Below, one piece after another: positions 34,168 through 42,752 of a DNA stretch of 64,000 bases. The stretch covers positions 124,001 to 188,000 of the forward strand of contig CAWEBF010000018.1 of the NCBI GenBank assembly GCA_963807235.1. The letters are read 5' to 3'. The translations under genes were made by a program, and so were the position numbers. The stretch is from CAWEBF01 sp963807235. Its GTDB lineage: Bacteria > Acidobacteriota > Vicinamibacteria > Vicinamibacterales > UBA2999. The notes under the pieces are model-generated. The model was given only the letters and a program-made list of their open reading frames with translations, did no database searches and was not told the DNA's origin. Each line of letters starts with the position of its first letter. Positions within the stretch are counted from its first letter, which is position 1.

Positions 34168-35943
34168 CTATGGCAACGCGAACACGTACATCTGGTTCGA
34201 GTTGCTCGGCTTCAGCTCGGGCGTCAGGCGAATCGCCGCGCCCGCCACCAGCGACGGCCCGGTGCTCACGGCCACGTACTGCTTGCCGTTGACGGCGAAG
34301 CTGATGGGATAGCCGCTGACGGGCGAGCCCAGGTTCTGCTCCCACAGCACTTTGCCCGTGCGGTCGTCGTAGGCGCGGAACTTGCCGGCGGCATCACCCG
34401 CGAAGATCAGCCCGCCGCCCGTGGCGATGAGCGACAGCATGCCGGCGCGCTGCTCGACCTTCCACGTCGTGGCGCCGGTTTCCGCGGAGATCGCGTAGAT
34501 GGTCCCCAGGTTGTTCGTGCCGGGGGTGATCTGCACGCGTGTGCTGACGGCATAGAGCGACGCGTCCGGTGCCAGCGCCGTACCCTGCATGCACATGTTC
34601 TGCAGCGGGTAGTACATCGTGTTGGTGTTCGGGTTGTAGGCGCCGGCCTGGAAGTTCTTGCCGCCGTTCAGGCTGGGACAGATGAAGCGCTCCTGGCCCT
34701 GCGCCGTGAAGAGCGTCTCGGGATTCACCGTCACCTCGCCCGTCGCGCCGTCGATTGTGCTGACCACGTTCTGCATCACCGTGGGGCGCGCCCACAGGAA
34801 CTCGCCGGTCTGGCGATCCAGCGTGTAGACGATGCCGGTCTTGCCCGGGATGCCGGTCATCACGCGGCGTTTCTCGCCCGGCTTGAGCCTCGGGTTGATC
34901 CACGACACTTCCTTCGGGTTCGGCGCGACGGCCGTATCCACGAGCAGCCGCTCGAAGGGGTGGTCGAGGTCCCAGTGATCGACGACGTGCTGGTAGTACC
35001 ACACGATCTTGCCGGTGTCGGCGTTCAGCGCCAGCGTGGAGTTGTGGTACAGGTGCTTCTTCTCGTTGCCGCCGAGCATGTACTTCGGCGCCGGCGACGA
35101 CACCGACGTGCCCACGTAGATCATGTTGAGCTGCGGGTCGTAGCTCGGCACCATCCACGTTCCGACGTGCACGCGCTTTTCCTCCGGCACGTCGCCCCAG
35201 GAGTCGTAGCCGGGCTCGCCGGAACGAGGCATGGTCCGGGTGCGCCACAGCTCCTTGCCCGTCTTCGCATCGTGCGCGGTGATCACGCACGCGTCGGGAC
35301 CGCCTTCCGGCTCGCAGCCGCGGCCCGAAATCACCTTGCCATTGGCGATGATCGGGCCCGAGGTCTGCTGCGAGCCCTTCTGGTAGTCCATGATCTTGGT
35401 TTCCCACCGCAACGCGCCCGTCTTGACGTCCAGCGCGATCACGAAATCGTCGGCGGTGGTGTCGATGATCGTGTCGCCGTAGATCGCCGTGTTGCGGTTG
35501 ATGGCGAAGACCGGCAGGAACTTGCCGAGGTCGGCCGGCAGCTTCCGCTGGTACTCCCACAGCAGATCGCCGCTCCTGCCATCAATGGCCTGATACAGAT
35601 CGTTGGGGTTCGGCAGATACATCACCCCGTTGTAGACGAGCGGCGACGCTTCCTGCACGTTGCCCGGCCCCATGCCGCGCGTCCACACCATCTTCATCTG
35701 CGACACGTTGCGGCGGTCGATCTGATTGAGCGGGCTGAAGCCGTGGCTGTCGAGCGTGCGGCGCCACGTGAGCCAGTCGGCGGGGTTGGGCTTCCACAGC
35801 ATCTCGTCGGTCACCGGCACATAGGGTGCCGCGGCCGGCGCCGCGCCTCGCTGCGCGTGAACGGCAACCGCCGTCAGCGCCACCACCAACGCCAGGGCCG
35901 CCGCGAGGCCTGGAGCCTGGAGCCTGGAGCCCGGAGCCCTCAT
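34168..35943 (-). CDS. PQQ-dependent alcohol-type dehydrogenase, second paralogue
   Basis: A 591-residue exported quinoprotein closely similar to the one at 24953 along its length (VTDEMLWKPNPADWLTWRRT, HVVDHWDLDHPFERLL, TLDRQTGEFLWARP, LRLTPELKPSN). ATG 35943 overlaps the stop of the upstream propeller gene (ATGA). The signal peptide is MRAPGSRLQAPGL followed by the hydrophobic AAALALVVALTAVAV; its first dozen residues come from the heptamer array at 35908-35942. The upstream propeller ends out of frame in this assembly, so the pair can be misread as one long protein. The gene is followed at once by the haem-c toroid gene. Confidence 0.9.
   Translation of the reverse strand: MRAPGSRLQAPGLAAALALVVALTAVAVHAQRGAAPAAAPYVPVTDEMLWKPNPADWLTWRRTLDSHGFSPLNQIDRRNVSQMKMVWTRGMGPGNVQEASPLVYNGVMYLPNPNDLYQAIDGRSGDLLWEYQRKLPADLGKFLPVFAINRNTAIYGDTIIDTTADDFVIALDVKTGALRWETKIMDYQKGSQQTSGPIIANGKVISGRGCEPEGGPDACVITAHDAKTGKELWRTRTMPRSGEPGYDSWGDVPEEKRVHVGTWMVPSYDPQLNMIYVGTSVSSPAPKYMLGGNEKKHLYHNSTLALNADTGKIVWYYQHVVDHWDLDHPFERLLVDTAVAPNPKEVSWINPRLKPGEKRRVMTGIPGKTGIVYTLDRQTGEFLWARPTVMQNVVSTIDGATGEVTVNPETLFTAQGQERFICPSLNGGKNFQAGAYNPNTNTMYYPLQNMCMQGTALAPDASLYAVSTRVQITPGTNNLGTIYAISAETGATTWKVEQRAGMLSLIATGGGLIFAGDAAGKFRAYDDRTGKVLWEQNLGSPVSGYPISFAVNGKQYVAVSTGPSLVAGAAIRLTPELKPSNSNQMYVFALP
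35908..35942. repeat. 7-base tandem array, unit GCCTGGA (5 units)
   Basis: GCCTGGA three times, then GCCCGGA and GCCCTCA, the last running into the start codon of the second PQQ dehydrogenase. On the sense strand (minus) the unit is a rotation of GGCTCCA. It encodes the n-region RAPGSRLQAPG of the signal peptide. Confidence 0.85.
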
Positions 35944-37248
35944 CGACCTGCCCCCCCGCGGATGTCGTACACCCACAGCGTGCCCAGGTCGCGGATGTAC
36001 AGCCGCCCGTTGGCCACGACCGGGTGCGACCAGGCCTTGGACGGGCCGGTGGGCGCACCGCCGCCGCGGCGCTGGGGCTGGTTTGGTGGCGCGAAGCGTC
36101 CCTTCTCGCGATAGGCCGCGGGTGACGCTTCCACAAGCGCCACGTCGCCGTTTTCCCCGTGCAGGAACAGCAGCCCATCGGCCGAGGCGATCGACGCCGT
36201 GCCGATGCCGCGTTCCTGCCACTTCACGCGCGCCGGTGGCGAAGTCCACGGCCATCAGCGATGCGGTGTTGGTGCCGTACATCGTGCCGTCGATCAGCAC
36301 GCTGCCGCCGTTCGCGCCAGGGAGGCGTTTCTCCGCGTAGATCGGCTGCATGCTGACCTTGCCCTGCTTGGCCGAGAGCCGCACCGCCGCGCCGCCGATC
36401 TGCGCCGTGGCGTGGTAGACGATGCCGTTGCCGACGACCGGCGTCGGGATGTTGGCCGCGCTTCCCTCCGCGGTGCGGTCATCGCGCCACAGCAAGGCAC
36501 CCGTGTTGGCGTCCACGGCCACGAGACCTTTGTCGAGGAACGTCACGTACTGCCGCACGTCGCCCACCTGGGCGATGGCCACCGACGCATAGCCCGCTGG
36601 CTCGCCGCCAAAGAGCGACGACAGCATGCCTCCCGTGGCCGCCGCGCGCCAGATCACGGCGCCCGTTCGCTTGTTGAGCGCGACGAGCGGTGTCTTCCCG
36701 CCGGGCGTCACGACCAGCTTCTCGCCGTCGACGAGCGGCGACTCCGAGTAGGCCCAGGTGCCAGGCACGCCGCCGAAGTCGGCACGCAGGCTCTTCTTCC
36801 ATCGCACGGCGCCGGTCTTGACGTCGATGGCGGCGAGGTCCCCGTCCGACCCGAGCGCATACAGCGTGTCGCCGTCGATGGTCGGCGTGGACCGCGCGCC
36901 CGGATACGCGGGCTGCTGATCGGGGTTGCCGACGCGGCCGATTCTCGTGGACCAGACGGTCTTGCCGTCGGCGGCGTTCAGCGCTTTCACGAACTCGTTC
37001 TGCATGCCCTCGTTGACGACGATGTAGATCCGCTCGCCGACGACCGAGGGTGTGGAGAAGCCATCACCGACGTTGTCGATCCGCCAGAGCAGCCGCGGTC
37101 CACCGGCTGGCCACTGGCGTAGAAGACCCGTTTCCGTCGAGATGCCGGTGCGGGCGGGCCCGCGCCATTGGGGCCAGTCGGCGGCCTGCAGGGCCACCGT
37201 GCCGGACGTGAGGGACAAGACGATCAGCAGGAAGCGATGGGAAGACAC
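35940..37248 (-). CDS. PQQ-repeat outer-membrane-assembly-like (BamB-type) propeller, one +1 frameshift
   Basis: GTG 37248 starts a signal peptide (FLLIVLSLTSGTVALQA) and a propeller that opens with the common ADWPQWRGPARTGIS. Blade motifs follow (ALNAADGKTVWSTRIG, IDVKTGAVRWKKSL, LNKRTGAVIWR). At 36226-36233 the minus strand reads GGCGCGCGTGAAG; dropping one base gives TGAVKWQERGIGTASI and continues to a stop at 35940 overlapping the next ATG. Without the repair the frame fuses into the dehydrogenase. The role is probably as a periplasmic scaffold or redox protein for that dehydrogenase rather than true BamB. Confidence 0.8.
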
Positions 37249-37281
37249 AGTCGCGTTAGCCTAGCGAGGCTCGCCTCGACC

Positions 37282-37341
37282 GTCAACAAGGCTCGCCTCG
37301 CGGCAGTGTCTTTTGGCCGCGCTTCGCGCGGCGTTGTTGAC
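37282..37341. repeat. REP-like stem-loop with CAGTGTCTTTTGGCC tag (copy C)
   Basis: The tag CAGTGTCTTTT (37304-37314) leads into a perfect 7-bp stem-loop (arm GCCGCGC, loop TTC, 37316-37332). A wider pair of 8-bp arms encloses it: GTCAACAA (37282-37289) and TTGTTGAC (37334-37341). GCGAGGCTCGCCTCG lies just before it. It separates the divergent propeller and M16 genes and matches copies A and B. Confidence 0.75.
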
Positions 37342-37364
37342 AGTCCTTCGCCACCTGCCCAAAG

Positions 37365-40178
37365 ATGCGGAACATGCATCGGACACTTGCCGGCGTCGCG
37401 ATCCTCACCGTCGCCGCCGCGGCGACATCGACCGGCCAGTCGGGTACGCGCCCCGCGCGCCCGGCAACCGCAACGGCCCGGACGGCAGCTGCGTTCGACA
37501 AGTCCATCTACGCGATCCCTCACAAGACGTTCGTCCTCGACAACGGTCTGAGGCTCATCGTGCACGAGGACCACTCCGTGCCCGTCGTGGCCGTGAACGT
37601 CTGGTACCACGTGGGCTCGCGCAACGAGCAGCGAGGCAAGACCGGCTTCGCGCACCTGTTCGAGCACTTCTTCTTCAACGGATCCGAGCACTATCCCAAG
37701 GGCTTCCGCGAGGCGATGGACGACCTAGGCGCCAACAACCGCAACGGCACCACCTCGAGCGACCGCACCAACTTCTTCGAGGACGTGCCGGTGTCGGCGC
37801 TCGAACGGACCCTCTACCTGGAAGCTGACCGGCTCGGGTTCCTCGCCAAGCAGATCAACGAGGCGATGCTCGGCCGCGAGCGCGGCGTGGTGCAGAACGA
37901 GAAGCGCCAGGGCGAGAACCAGCCCTACGGGCGCGTGTTCACGCAAGCCGTGGGACGCCTGTATCCGCCGAACCATCCTTACAGCTGGCCCGTGATAGGC
38001 AGCATGGAGGACCTGAACGCCGCCAGCATCCAGGACGTGCAGACGTGGTACCGGTCCTTCTACGGGCCGAACAACTGCGTGCTGTCGCTGGCTGGCGACA
38101 TCACGCCGGAGCAGGCGCTGGCGCTCGTCAAGAAGTACTTCGATGGCATCCCAGCCGGCCCGCCGGTGGACCGCGCCACGCAGTGGGTGCCGAGGCTCGA
38201 CGGCAACGTCCGCGACGAGATGCGCGACCAGGTCGCGCAGACCCGCGTGTACCGGTTCTATCACGCGCCCGCCTGGCGCGACAGCGCGCTGCGGCAGTTG
38301 GAATTGGCGGCCAGCGTGCTGAGCGGCTCGCGCAGCGCGAGACTGGATCGGGCGCTGGTGTACGACCAGCCGCTGGCGACGGCGATCAACGTGGCGATCG
38401 ACGCGCAGGAACTGGCCAGTCTTTTCCTGGTGGTCGCCACGGTGCGCGCCGGCGTGGATCCGGCGCAGGTAGAGCGGGAGATGGACCGCGTGGTGAGCGA
38501 GTTCATCAAGCAAGGGCCGACGGAGGGCGAGCTGCAACGCGCCCGCGCGCGGCTGACGTCGCAGTTCGTCCGCGGTGCCGAGCGGCTGGGCGGCTTCGGC
38601 GGGCGCTCCGACATCCTGGCGGAGAGCCTCACGTTCGACGGCCGCACCGACGGGTACCTGGAGCGCCTCGAGCTCGTGTCCACGGCGACGGCCAGCGACG
38701 TGCGCCAGACGGCACAGCGATGGCTGGAGGCGCCCCACTACACGCTGACGGTCCGACCCGCCGAATCGCGTCAGGCGGGAGCGACAGCGATTGATCGCAC
38801 GGTCCTGCCCCCGCTCGGCGACCCGCCCGAGGTCGCGTTTCCTGCGGTGCAGCGCACCCAGCTGTCCAACGGCGCCAGCGTGCTGCTGGTCGAGCGCCAC
38901 ACGGCGCCGCTCGTGAATGTCTCGCTGGCCGTGGATGCCGGCTTCGCGGCCGACGTGCCGGAGAAGGCGGGCCTGGCGTCGTTGACGCTCGACCTCATGG
39001 ACGATGGCACCACCACGCGCGACACGTTCGCGATCGTGGACGAACTGGACCGTCTGGGTGCCAGCATCTCGACGGGCAGCACCTTGGATCTGTCTCTCGT
39101 GCGACTGCAGGCGCTATCGAAGGAGCTGGGCCCGTCGATCGATCTCCTGGCCGACGTGGTGCTGCGGCCGTCGTTTCCCCAGGACATGCTGAAGCTGGCC
39201 GTTCAGCGGCGGCTGGCGCAGATCGGACAGGAGAAGGCCACACCGACCACCGCGGCCGTGCGGCTCGTTCCGCCGATGCTCTATGGCGCCGCCCACGCCT
39301 ACGGCGCGCCCCTGACCGGATCGGGTTTCGAGACCACCGTCTCGAAGCTCACGCGGGAGGATCTGGTGGGGTGGCACCGCGACTGGTTCCATCCCTCGCG
39401 CACCACCTTCATCGTGACGGGCGACACCACGATGGCCGCCGTGAAGCCCGCCCTCGAGCGCGCGTTCGCGTCGTGGCGCTCCGGCCAGGCGCCCACCAAG
39501 CGCATCCAGCCCGTACCGCCCAGCGCCGGCAAACGCGTCTACCTGGTCGATCGGCCAGGCGCGCCGCAGTCGGTCATCGTGGCGGCGCACGCCTCCGAGA
39601 CGGGAGGGCAGCCTGAGGATCTGGCGATCGACACCGTGATGCGGAACTTCGGGGGCATCGCCACGTCGCGCCTGAACCGCAACCTGCGTCTCGACAAGGC
39701 CTGGAGCTACGGCACGCAGGGCGTGCTGCAGGACGCCCGCGGCCAGCGGCCCTTCATCGTGATCGCGCCCGTGCAGACCGACAAGACCAGAGAAGCCGTT
39801 CTCGAGGTGGCGAAGGAGCTTCGCGACGTGGCCGGGGCCCGGCCCGTGCGGGGCGAGGAGTTCGCCAGCATCATGCGGACGCAGACGCTGGGGCTGCCCG
39901 GGCGGTGGGCCACGCTGGCGTCGCTCGAAAACGCCGTGCTGCAGATCGTCAACTACAAGTATCCAGACGACTACTTCTCGACCTACGCGAGGCGGGTGCG
40001 CGCGCTCAGCGAGCAGAACCTGGCAGACGCGGCAGCGAAGTACATCCACCCCGAACGCGCCGTGTGGCTGATCGTCGGTGACCTCGCGCAGATCGAATCG
40101 GGTGTCCGTCAGCTGAATCTCGGGGAAGTGATCCGCCTCGACGCTGACGGGCGACCGATGGGGCCCTCGACTCAGTAG
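37365..40178 (+). CDS. M16 (insulinase/pitrilysin-like) zinc peptidase, double-domain, exported
   Basis: A 937-residue protein. The zinc motif is H97-LFE-H101 with the downstream Glu in EADRLGFLAKQINEAMLGRERGVVQNEKR. The N-terminal half (about 48-480) is the catalytic module; the C-terminal half (about 490-930) is a second, inactive M16 module. The signal peptide is LAGVAILTVAAAATS; ATG 37365 or 37374 are both plausible, with no clear ribosome site. It is a periplasmic peptidase, probably degrading oligopeptides. No frameshifts occur over 2.8 kb. The gene ends eight bases before the heptamer arrays. Confidence 0.93.
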   Translation: MRNMHRTLAGVAILTVAAAATSTGQSGTRPARPATATARTAAAFDKSIYAIPHKTFVLDNGLRLIVHEDHSVPVVAVNVWYHVGSRNEQRGKTGFAHLFEHFFFNGSEHYPKGFREAMDDLGANNRNGTTSSDRTNFFEDVPVSALERTLYLEADRLGFLAKQINEAMLGRERGVVQNEKRQGENQPYGRVFTQAVGRLYPPNHPYSWPVIGSMEDLNAASIQDVQTWYRSFYGPNNCVLSLAGDITPEQALALVKKYFDGIPAGPPVDRATQWVPRLDGNVRDEMRDQVAQTRVYRFYHAPAWRDSALRQLELAASVLSGSRSARLDRALVYDQPLATAINVAIDAQELASLFLVVATVRAGVDPAQVEREMDRVVSEFIKQGPTEGELQRARARLTSQFVRGAERLGGFGGRSDILAESLTFDGRTDGYLERLELVSTATASDVRQTAQRWLEAPHYTLTVRPAESRQAGATAIDRTVLPPLGDPPEVAFPAVQRTQLSNGASVLLVERHTAPLVNVSLAVDAGFAADVPEKAGLASLTLDLMDDGTTTRDTFAIVDELDRLGASISTGSTLDLSLVRLQALSKELGPSIDLLADVVLRPSFPQDMLKLAVQRRLAQIGQEKATPTTAAVRLVPPMLYGAAHAYGAPLTGSGFETTVSKLTREDLVGWHRDWFHPSRTTFIVTGDTTMAAVKPALERAFASWRSGQAPTKRIQPVPPSAGKRVYLVDRPGAPQSVIVAAHASETGGQPEDLAIDTVMRNFGGIATSRLNRNLRLDKAWSYGTQGVLQDARGQRPFIVIAPVQTDKTREAVLEVAKELRDVAGARPVRGEEFASIMRTQTLGLPGRWATLASLENAVLQIVNYKYPDDYFSTYARRVRALSEQNLADAAAKYIHPERAVWLIVGDLAQIESGVRQLNLGEVIRLDADGRPMGPSTQ

Positions 40179-40185
40179 AAACATC

Positions 40186-40220
40186 ATTCACAATTCACAA
40201 TTCACAATTCACAAGTCACA
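40186..40220. repeat. 7-base tandem array, unit ATTCACA (5 units)
   Basis: ATTCACA four times, then AGTCACA. It is AT-rich compared with the rest of the window and lies directly after the M16 peptidase stop. Confidence 0.9.
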
Positions 40221-40228
40221 AACTGCAG

Positions 40229-40261
40229 GACTGTGGACCGTAGACCGTAGACTGTAGACCG
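40229..40261. repeat. 7-base tandem array, unit GACCGTA (about 4.7 units)
   Basis: GACTGTG, GACCGTA, GACCGTA, GACTGTA, GACCG, ending at the ATG of the SDR gene, so it occupies the place of a ribosome-binding site. It is eight bases from the ATTCACA array, giving two different heptamer arrays in one 83-base gap. Confidence 0.9.
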
Positions 40262-41086
40262 ATGCCCCGCATCATTGTCACCGGCGCGACGTCCGGTATC
40301 GGGGAAGAAATCGCGTACCAGCTGGGCCGCGCCGGTGCCGCGCTGGTACTCGGCTGCCGCGACGTCGAGAAGGGAGAGCAAGTGGCCGCGCGTATCCGCG
40401 CCGAGGCCGGCTCGGCCGACGTCGTGGTCCTGCCGTTCGATGCCGCCAGCCCTCAGTCGATCGAGGATTTCTCCCGCGCCTATCGCCAGCGGTTTGATCG
40501 GCTGGACGTGCTGGTGAACAACGCCGGCCTGGGACATGGCCAGCGGCTCGAGACGCCCGAAGGCCTGGAGCTGGTGTTCGCCACGAACGTCCTCGGCTAC
40601 CACCGCCTCTCGTTGGCGCTTGCCGATCTGCTCGTGGGCAGCGCGCCGGCGCGCATCGTCGTCGTGGCCTCCACGTTCGCCGATCACCTCGACCTCGATG
40701 ACCTGCAGTGGACGCGGCGTCCGTACGACGAGCTGGCGGCCTATGCGCAGTCGAAGGCCTGCAACCGGCTCTGGTCGTGGGCGCTGGCGAGGCGGCTGAA
40801 GGAGGGGGGCGTTACCGTGAACGCCATGGCCCCCGGCTTCGTGCCCGGTACGCGGCTGTCGCGCAACCTCTCGCCCGATCTGCGCGACGCCTACAGCCGG
40901 CGGACCGGCCGTTCAGTGGCCGAGGGCGCCGACACGGCCGTGTGGCTTGCGATGAGTCCGGACGTCGAGGGGGAGACCGGCCGCTTCTATTTCGACCGCG
41001 CGGAGTTACCGTGCGCGTTTCGGGATCTGGCAGTGGAGGAGCGGCTCTGGACGATCTGCCAGGGCTTCACTGCGCCTCGTAAATGA
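40262..41086 (+). CDS. short-chain dehydrogenase/reductase
   Basis: A 274-residue NAD(P)-dependent oxidoreductase with the Rossmann site TGATSGIGEEIAYQLG, NNAGLGHG, the active-site YAQSKACNRL, and a Ser in VVVASTFADH. The substrate is unknown. ATG 40262 is joined straight to a heptamer array, and no Shine-Dalgarno sequence is visible. The 3' end overlaps the convergent ArnT-like gene by 20 bases. Confidence 0.9.
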   Translation: MPRIIVTGATSGIGEEIAYQLGRAGAALVLGCRDVEKGEQVAARIRAEAGSADVVVLPFDAASPQSIEDFSRAYRQRFDRLDVLVNNAGLGHGQRLETPEGLELVFATNVLGYHRLSLALADLLVGSAPARIVVVASTFADHLDLDDLQWTRRPYDELAAYAQSKACNRLWSWALARRLKEGGVTVNAMAPGFVPGTRLSRNLSPDLRDAYSRRTGRSVAEGADTAVWLAMSPDVEGETGRFYFDRAELPCAFRDLAVEERLWTICQGFTAPRK

Positions 41087-42569
41087 AGTGCCCGTCCGCC
41101 TGACCCACCGGCCGCAGGCGCAGGTCACGAACCTCGCGCGAAAACACGTAGATGTCTCCTGACCGGGCAGGTCCACCCCGACCTGCGCCCGTCATCACAT
41201 GAAAGGTCGAGTTCATCATCGCGGTCACCACGAAGGCTTCGCCGCGGTGCGGCCGGTCGCGACACACGCGCGTGCCGCGAAATTCCGCCCGTCTGGACAG
41301 CAGCACGCCCTGCACCGACGTCTGCAGGTTGGTCACCATGTGCAGCCGCCACAACGATCGGGTCTCAGCGGCGATCACGGCCGCCAGCGCCAACGCCCCT
41401 GCCAGGATCACACGGCGAAAGTGGCCGCGGCTGTGGTGGCTGTTGAACGTGACATTCGCAAGCAGCAGCCCGACTACGACAGCGAATACGGGATAGAACG
41501 GGTTCAGATACCAGAACACCTTGGTCTGCACCAGGGTCGGCACGCCGAGCGTCGCCGCGGTCCACGCGCCGAGCAGAACGGCGAGGGGCTGGCGCTGTTG
41601 CAGCAGCACGCCGATCGCGTGGGTGGTGCGGCCCCATGATTGCCGCGCCAGGAGCGCCGCACCGATCGCTGCCAGCAGCCAGCCGGGCTGATAACGCTGC
41701 AACACATCGAGGTAGTAGAGAGGGCCTCCAGTCCGCTCCTCGACCGCGGTCGATGCCAGCGCGACGAAGTCCTGGAAAACGATGCGATTGAAGAACTGCC
41801 AGCCATCCACCTGCCAGCGCGCCGCCGCCCAGGCCGCCACCGGCGCCACGAAGAGCATCGCCGCCGTCGCGCGAGGCAGCCATCGCCCTTGCGATTGGCG
41901 GGCCAGCGACTCGACGAGTACCACCACGAGCAGCGGCATCAGTACCGCCATGCCCTTCAGGAGGAACGCGCCGGCGAGCAGCGGCCCCAGCCAGGCCAGA
42001 TGCCACGGCCGTTGCTGGCTGGCCCAGAGCGCGACCACGGTCAACAGGATCAGTAAAGTCAGCAGCGCGTCCGGGTTCCCGCTGCGCCCGGAGTGGAGAT
42101 GCAGATAGCCGAAACTGGTGGCGAGCACGAGGCTGCTCAGCAGCGAGACCGTGGGACCAAAGATGCGACGCGTCCAGACTTGCAGCACCAGCACCGTGAG
42201 CCACGCCGAGGTCGCCGAGACGATGCGCAGCGACACCAGGTTCACGCCGAACGTGGCGAACATGGCGGCGATGAGCCACACGTTCAACGGAGGCTTGCTG
42301 TTGTAATAATCCAGCTCCCCGCCGAAGGTGGTGCCGATCAGCTCACCGCTCTGAAGCATCTCCCACGCCGTTGTGGCGTACAGAGACTCGTCCCACTCCT
42401 CGACCGACTCCAGGCCCAGGCGATAGGTGAGGTTGAACGCCGCCAGGAGCAGTACGGTGCTCGCGAGCAGGCGGTAGCGTCTTGAGACGAAGTCGAATAG
42501 ACGAGCTTCGTTCGAGGCGCTCGCGCTCGCAGGGTGGCCAATAGGGGTATCCCGCTTACCCCAGCTCAT
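41067..42569 (-). CDS. ArnT-like (GT83/PMT) membrane glycosyltransferase
   Basis: A 500-residue multi-pass protein of the lipid-linked-sugar transferase type. The catalytic Asp-Glu motif is VEEWDESLYATTAWEML on the first periplasmic loop, followed by about eleven membrane segments. Start 42569 is chosen because the only convincing promoter (42583-42611) would begin transcription about 7 bases upstream, leaving a near-leaderless mRNA; the in-frame ATG at 42617 lies upstream of the -35 box. The C-terminal 120 residues are a soluble periplasmic domain. The acceptor (lipid A, protein or glycan) is not known. Confidence 0.85.
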   Translation of the reverse strand: MSWGKRDTPIGHPASASASNEARLFDFVSRRYRLLASTVLLLAAFNLTYRLGLESVEEWDESLYATTAWEMLQSGELIGTTFGGELDYYNSKPPLNVWLIAAMFATFGVNLVSLRIVSATSAWLTVLVLQVWTRRIFGPTVSLLSSLVLATSFGYLHLHSGRSGNPDALLTLLILLTVVALWASQQRPWHLAWLGPLLAGAFLLKGMAVLMPLLVVVLVESLARQSQGRWLPRATAAMLFVAPVAAWAAARWQVDGWQFFNRIVFQDFVALASTAVEERTGGPLYYLDVLQRYQPGWLLAAIGAALLARQSWGRTTHAIGVLLQQRQPLAVLLGAWTAATLGVPTLVQTKVFWYLNPFYPVFAVVVGLLLANVTFNSHHSRGHFRRVILAGALALAAVIAAETRSLWRLHMVTNLQTSVQGVLLSRRAEFRGTRVCRDRPHRGEAFVVTAMMNSTFHVMTGAGRGGPARSGDIYVFSREVRDLRLRPVGQADGHFIYEAQ

Positions 42570-42582
42570 CCAGGCGGCGCAG

Positions 42583-42611
42583 AGCTTAGGCCTACACGGA
42601 TGAGATGTCAA
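42583..42611 (-). promoter_or_regulatory. promoter for the ArnT-like gene
   Basis: On the minus strand a perfect TTGACA (42606-42611), a 17-base spacer and TAAGCT (42583-42588). The predicted start near 42576 is only a few bases from ATG 42569. Confidence 0.6.
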
Positions 42612-42752
42612 CGGCATTCGAGCCGGCCCATCGGGTACGAGGTTTGCGACTCCCCCGGCCCGATGCCCCTCTTACAGTCGAGCGCTGCACTACAATCGAC
42701 GCCTCCGCGCTCCCCTCGCGCCTCTGGTAGAGCTGCTTCGCCCAGCGTGCCC

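Noticed and set aside
34168..37248. A single 1026-residue PQQ protein
   Set aside because: The middle section is nonsense in that frame; a +1 shift at about 36230 restores a propeller that stops at 35940, overlapping the ATG of a complete dehydrogenase with its own signal peptide.
37336..37364. A promoter for the M16 gene from the TTGACA at the end of repeat copy C
   Set aside because: The hexamer at the correct -10 distance is CAAAGA, a poor match; the TTGACA is part of the repeat arm.
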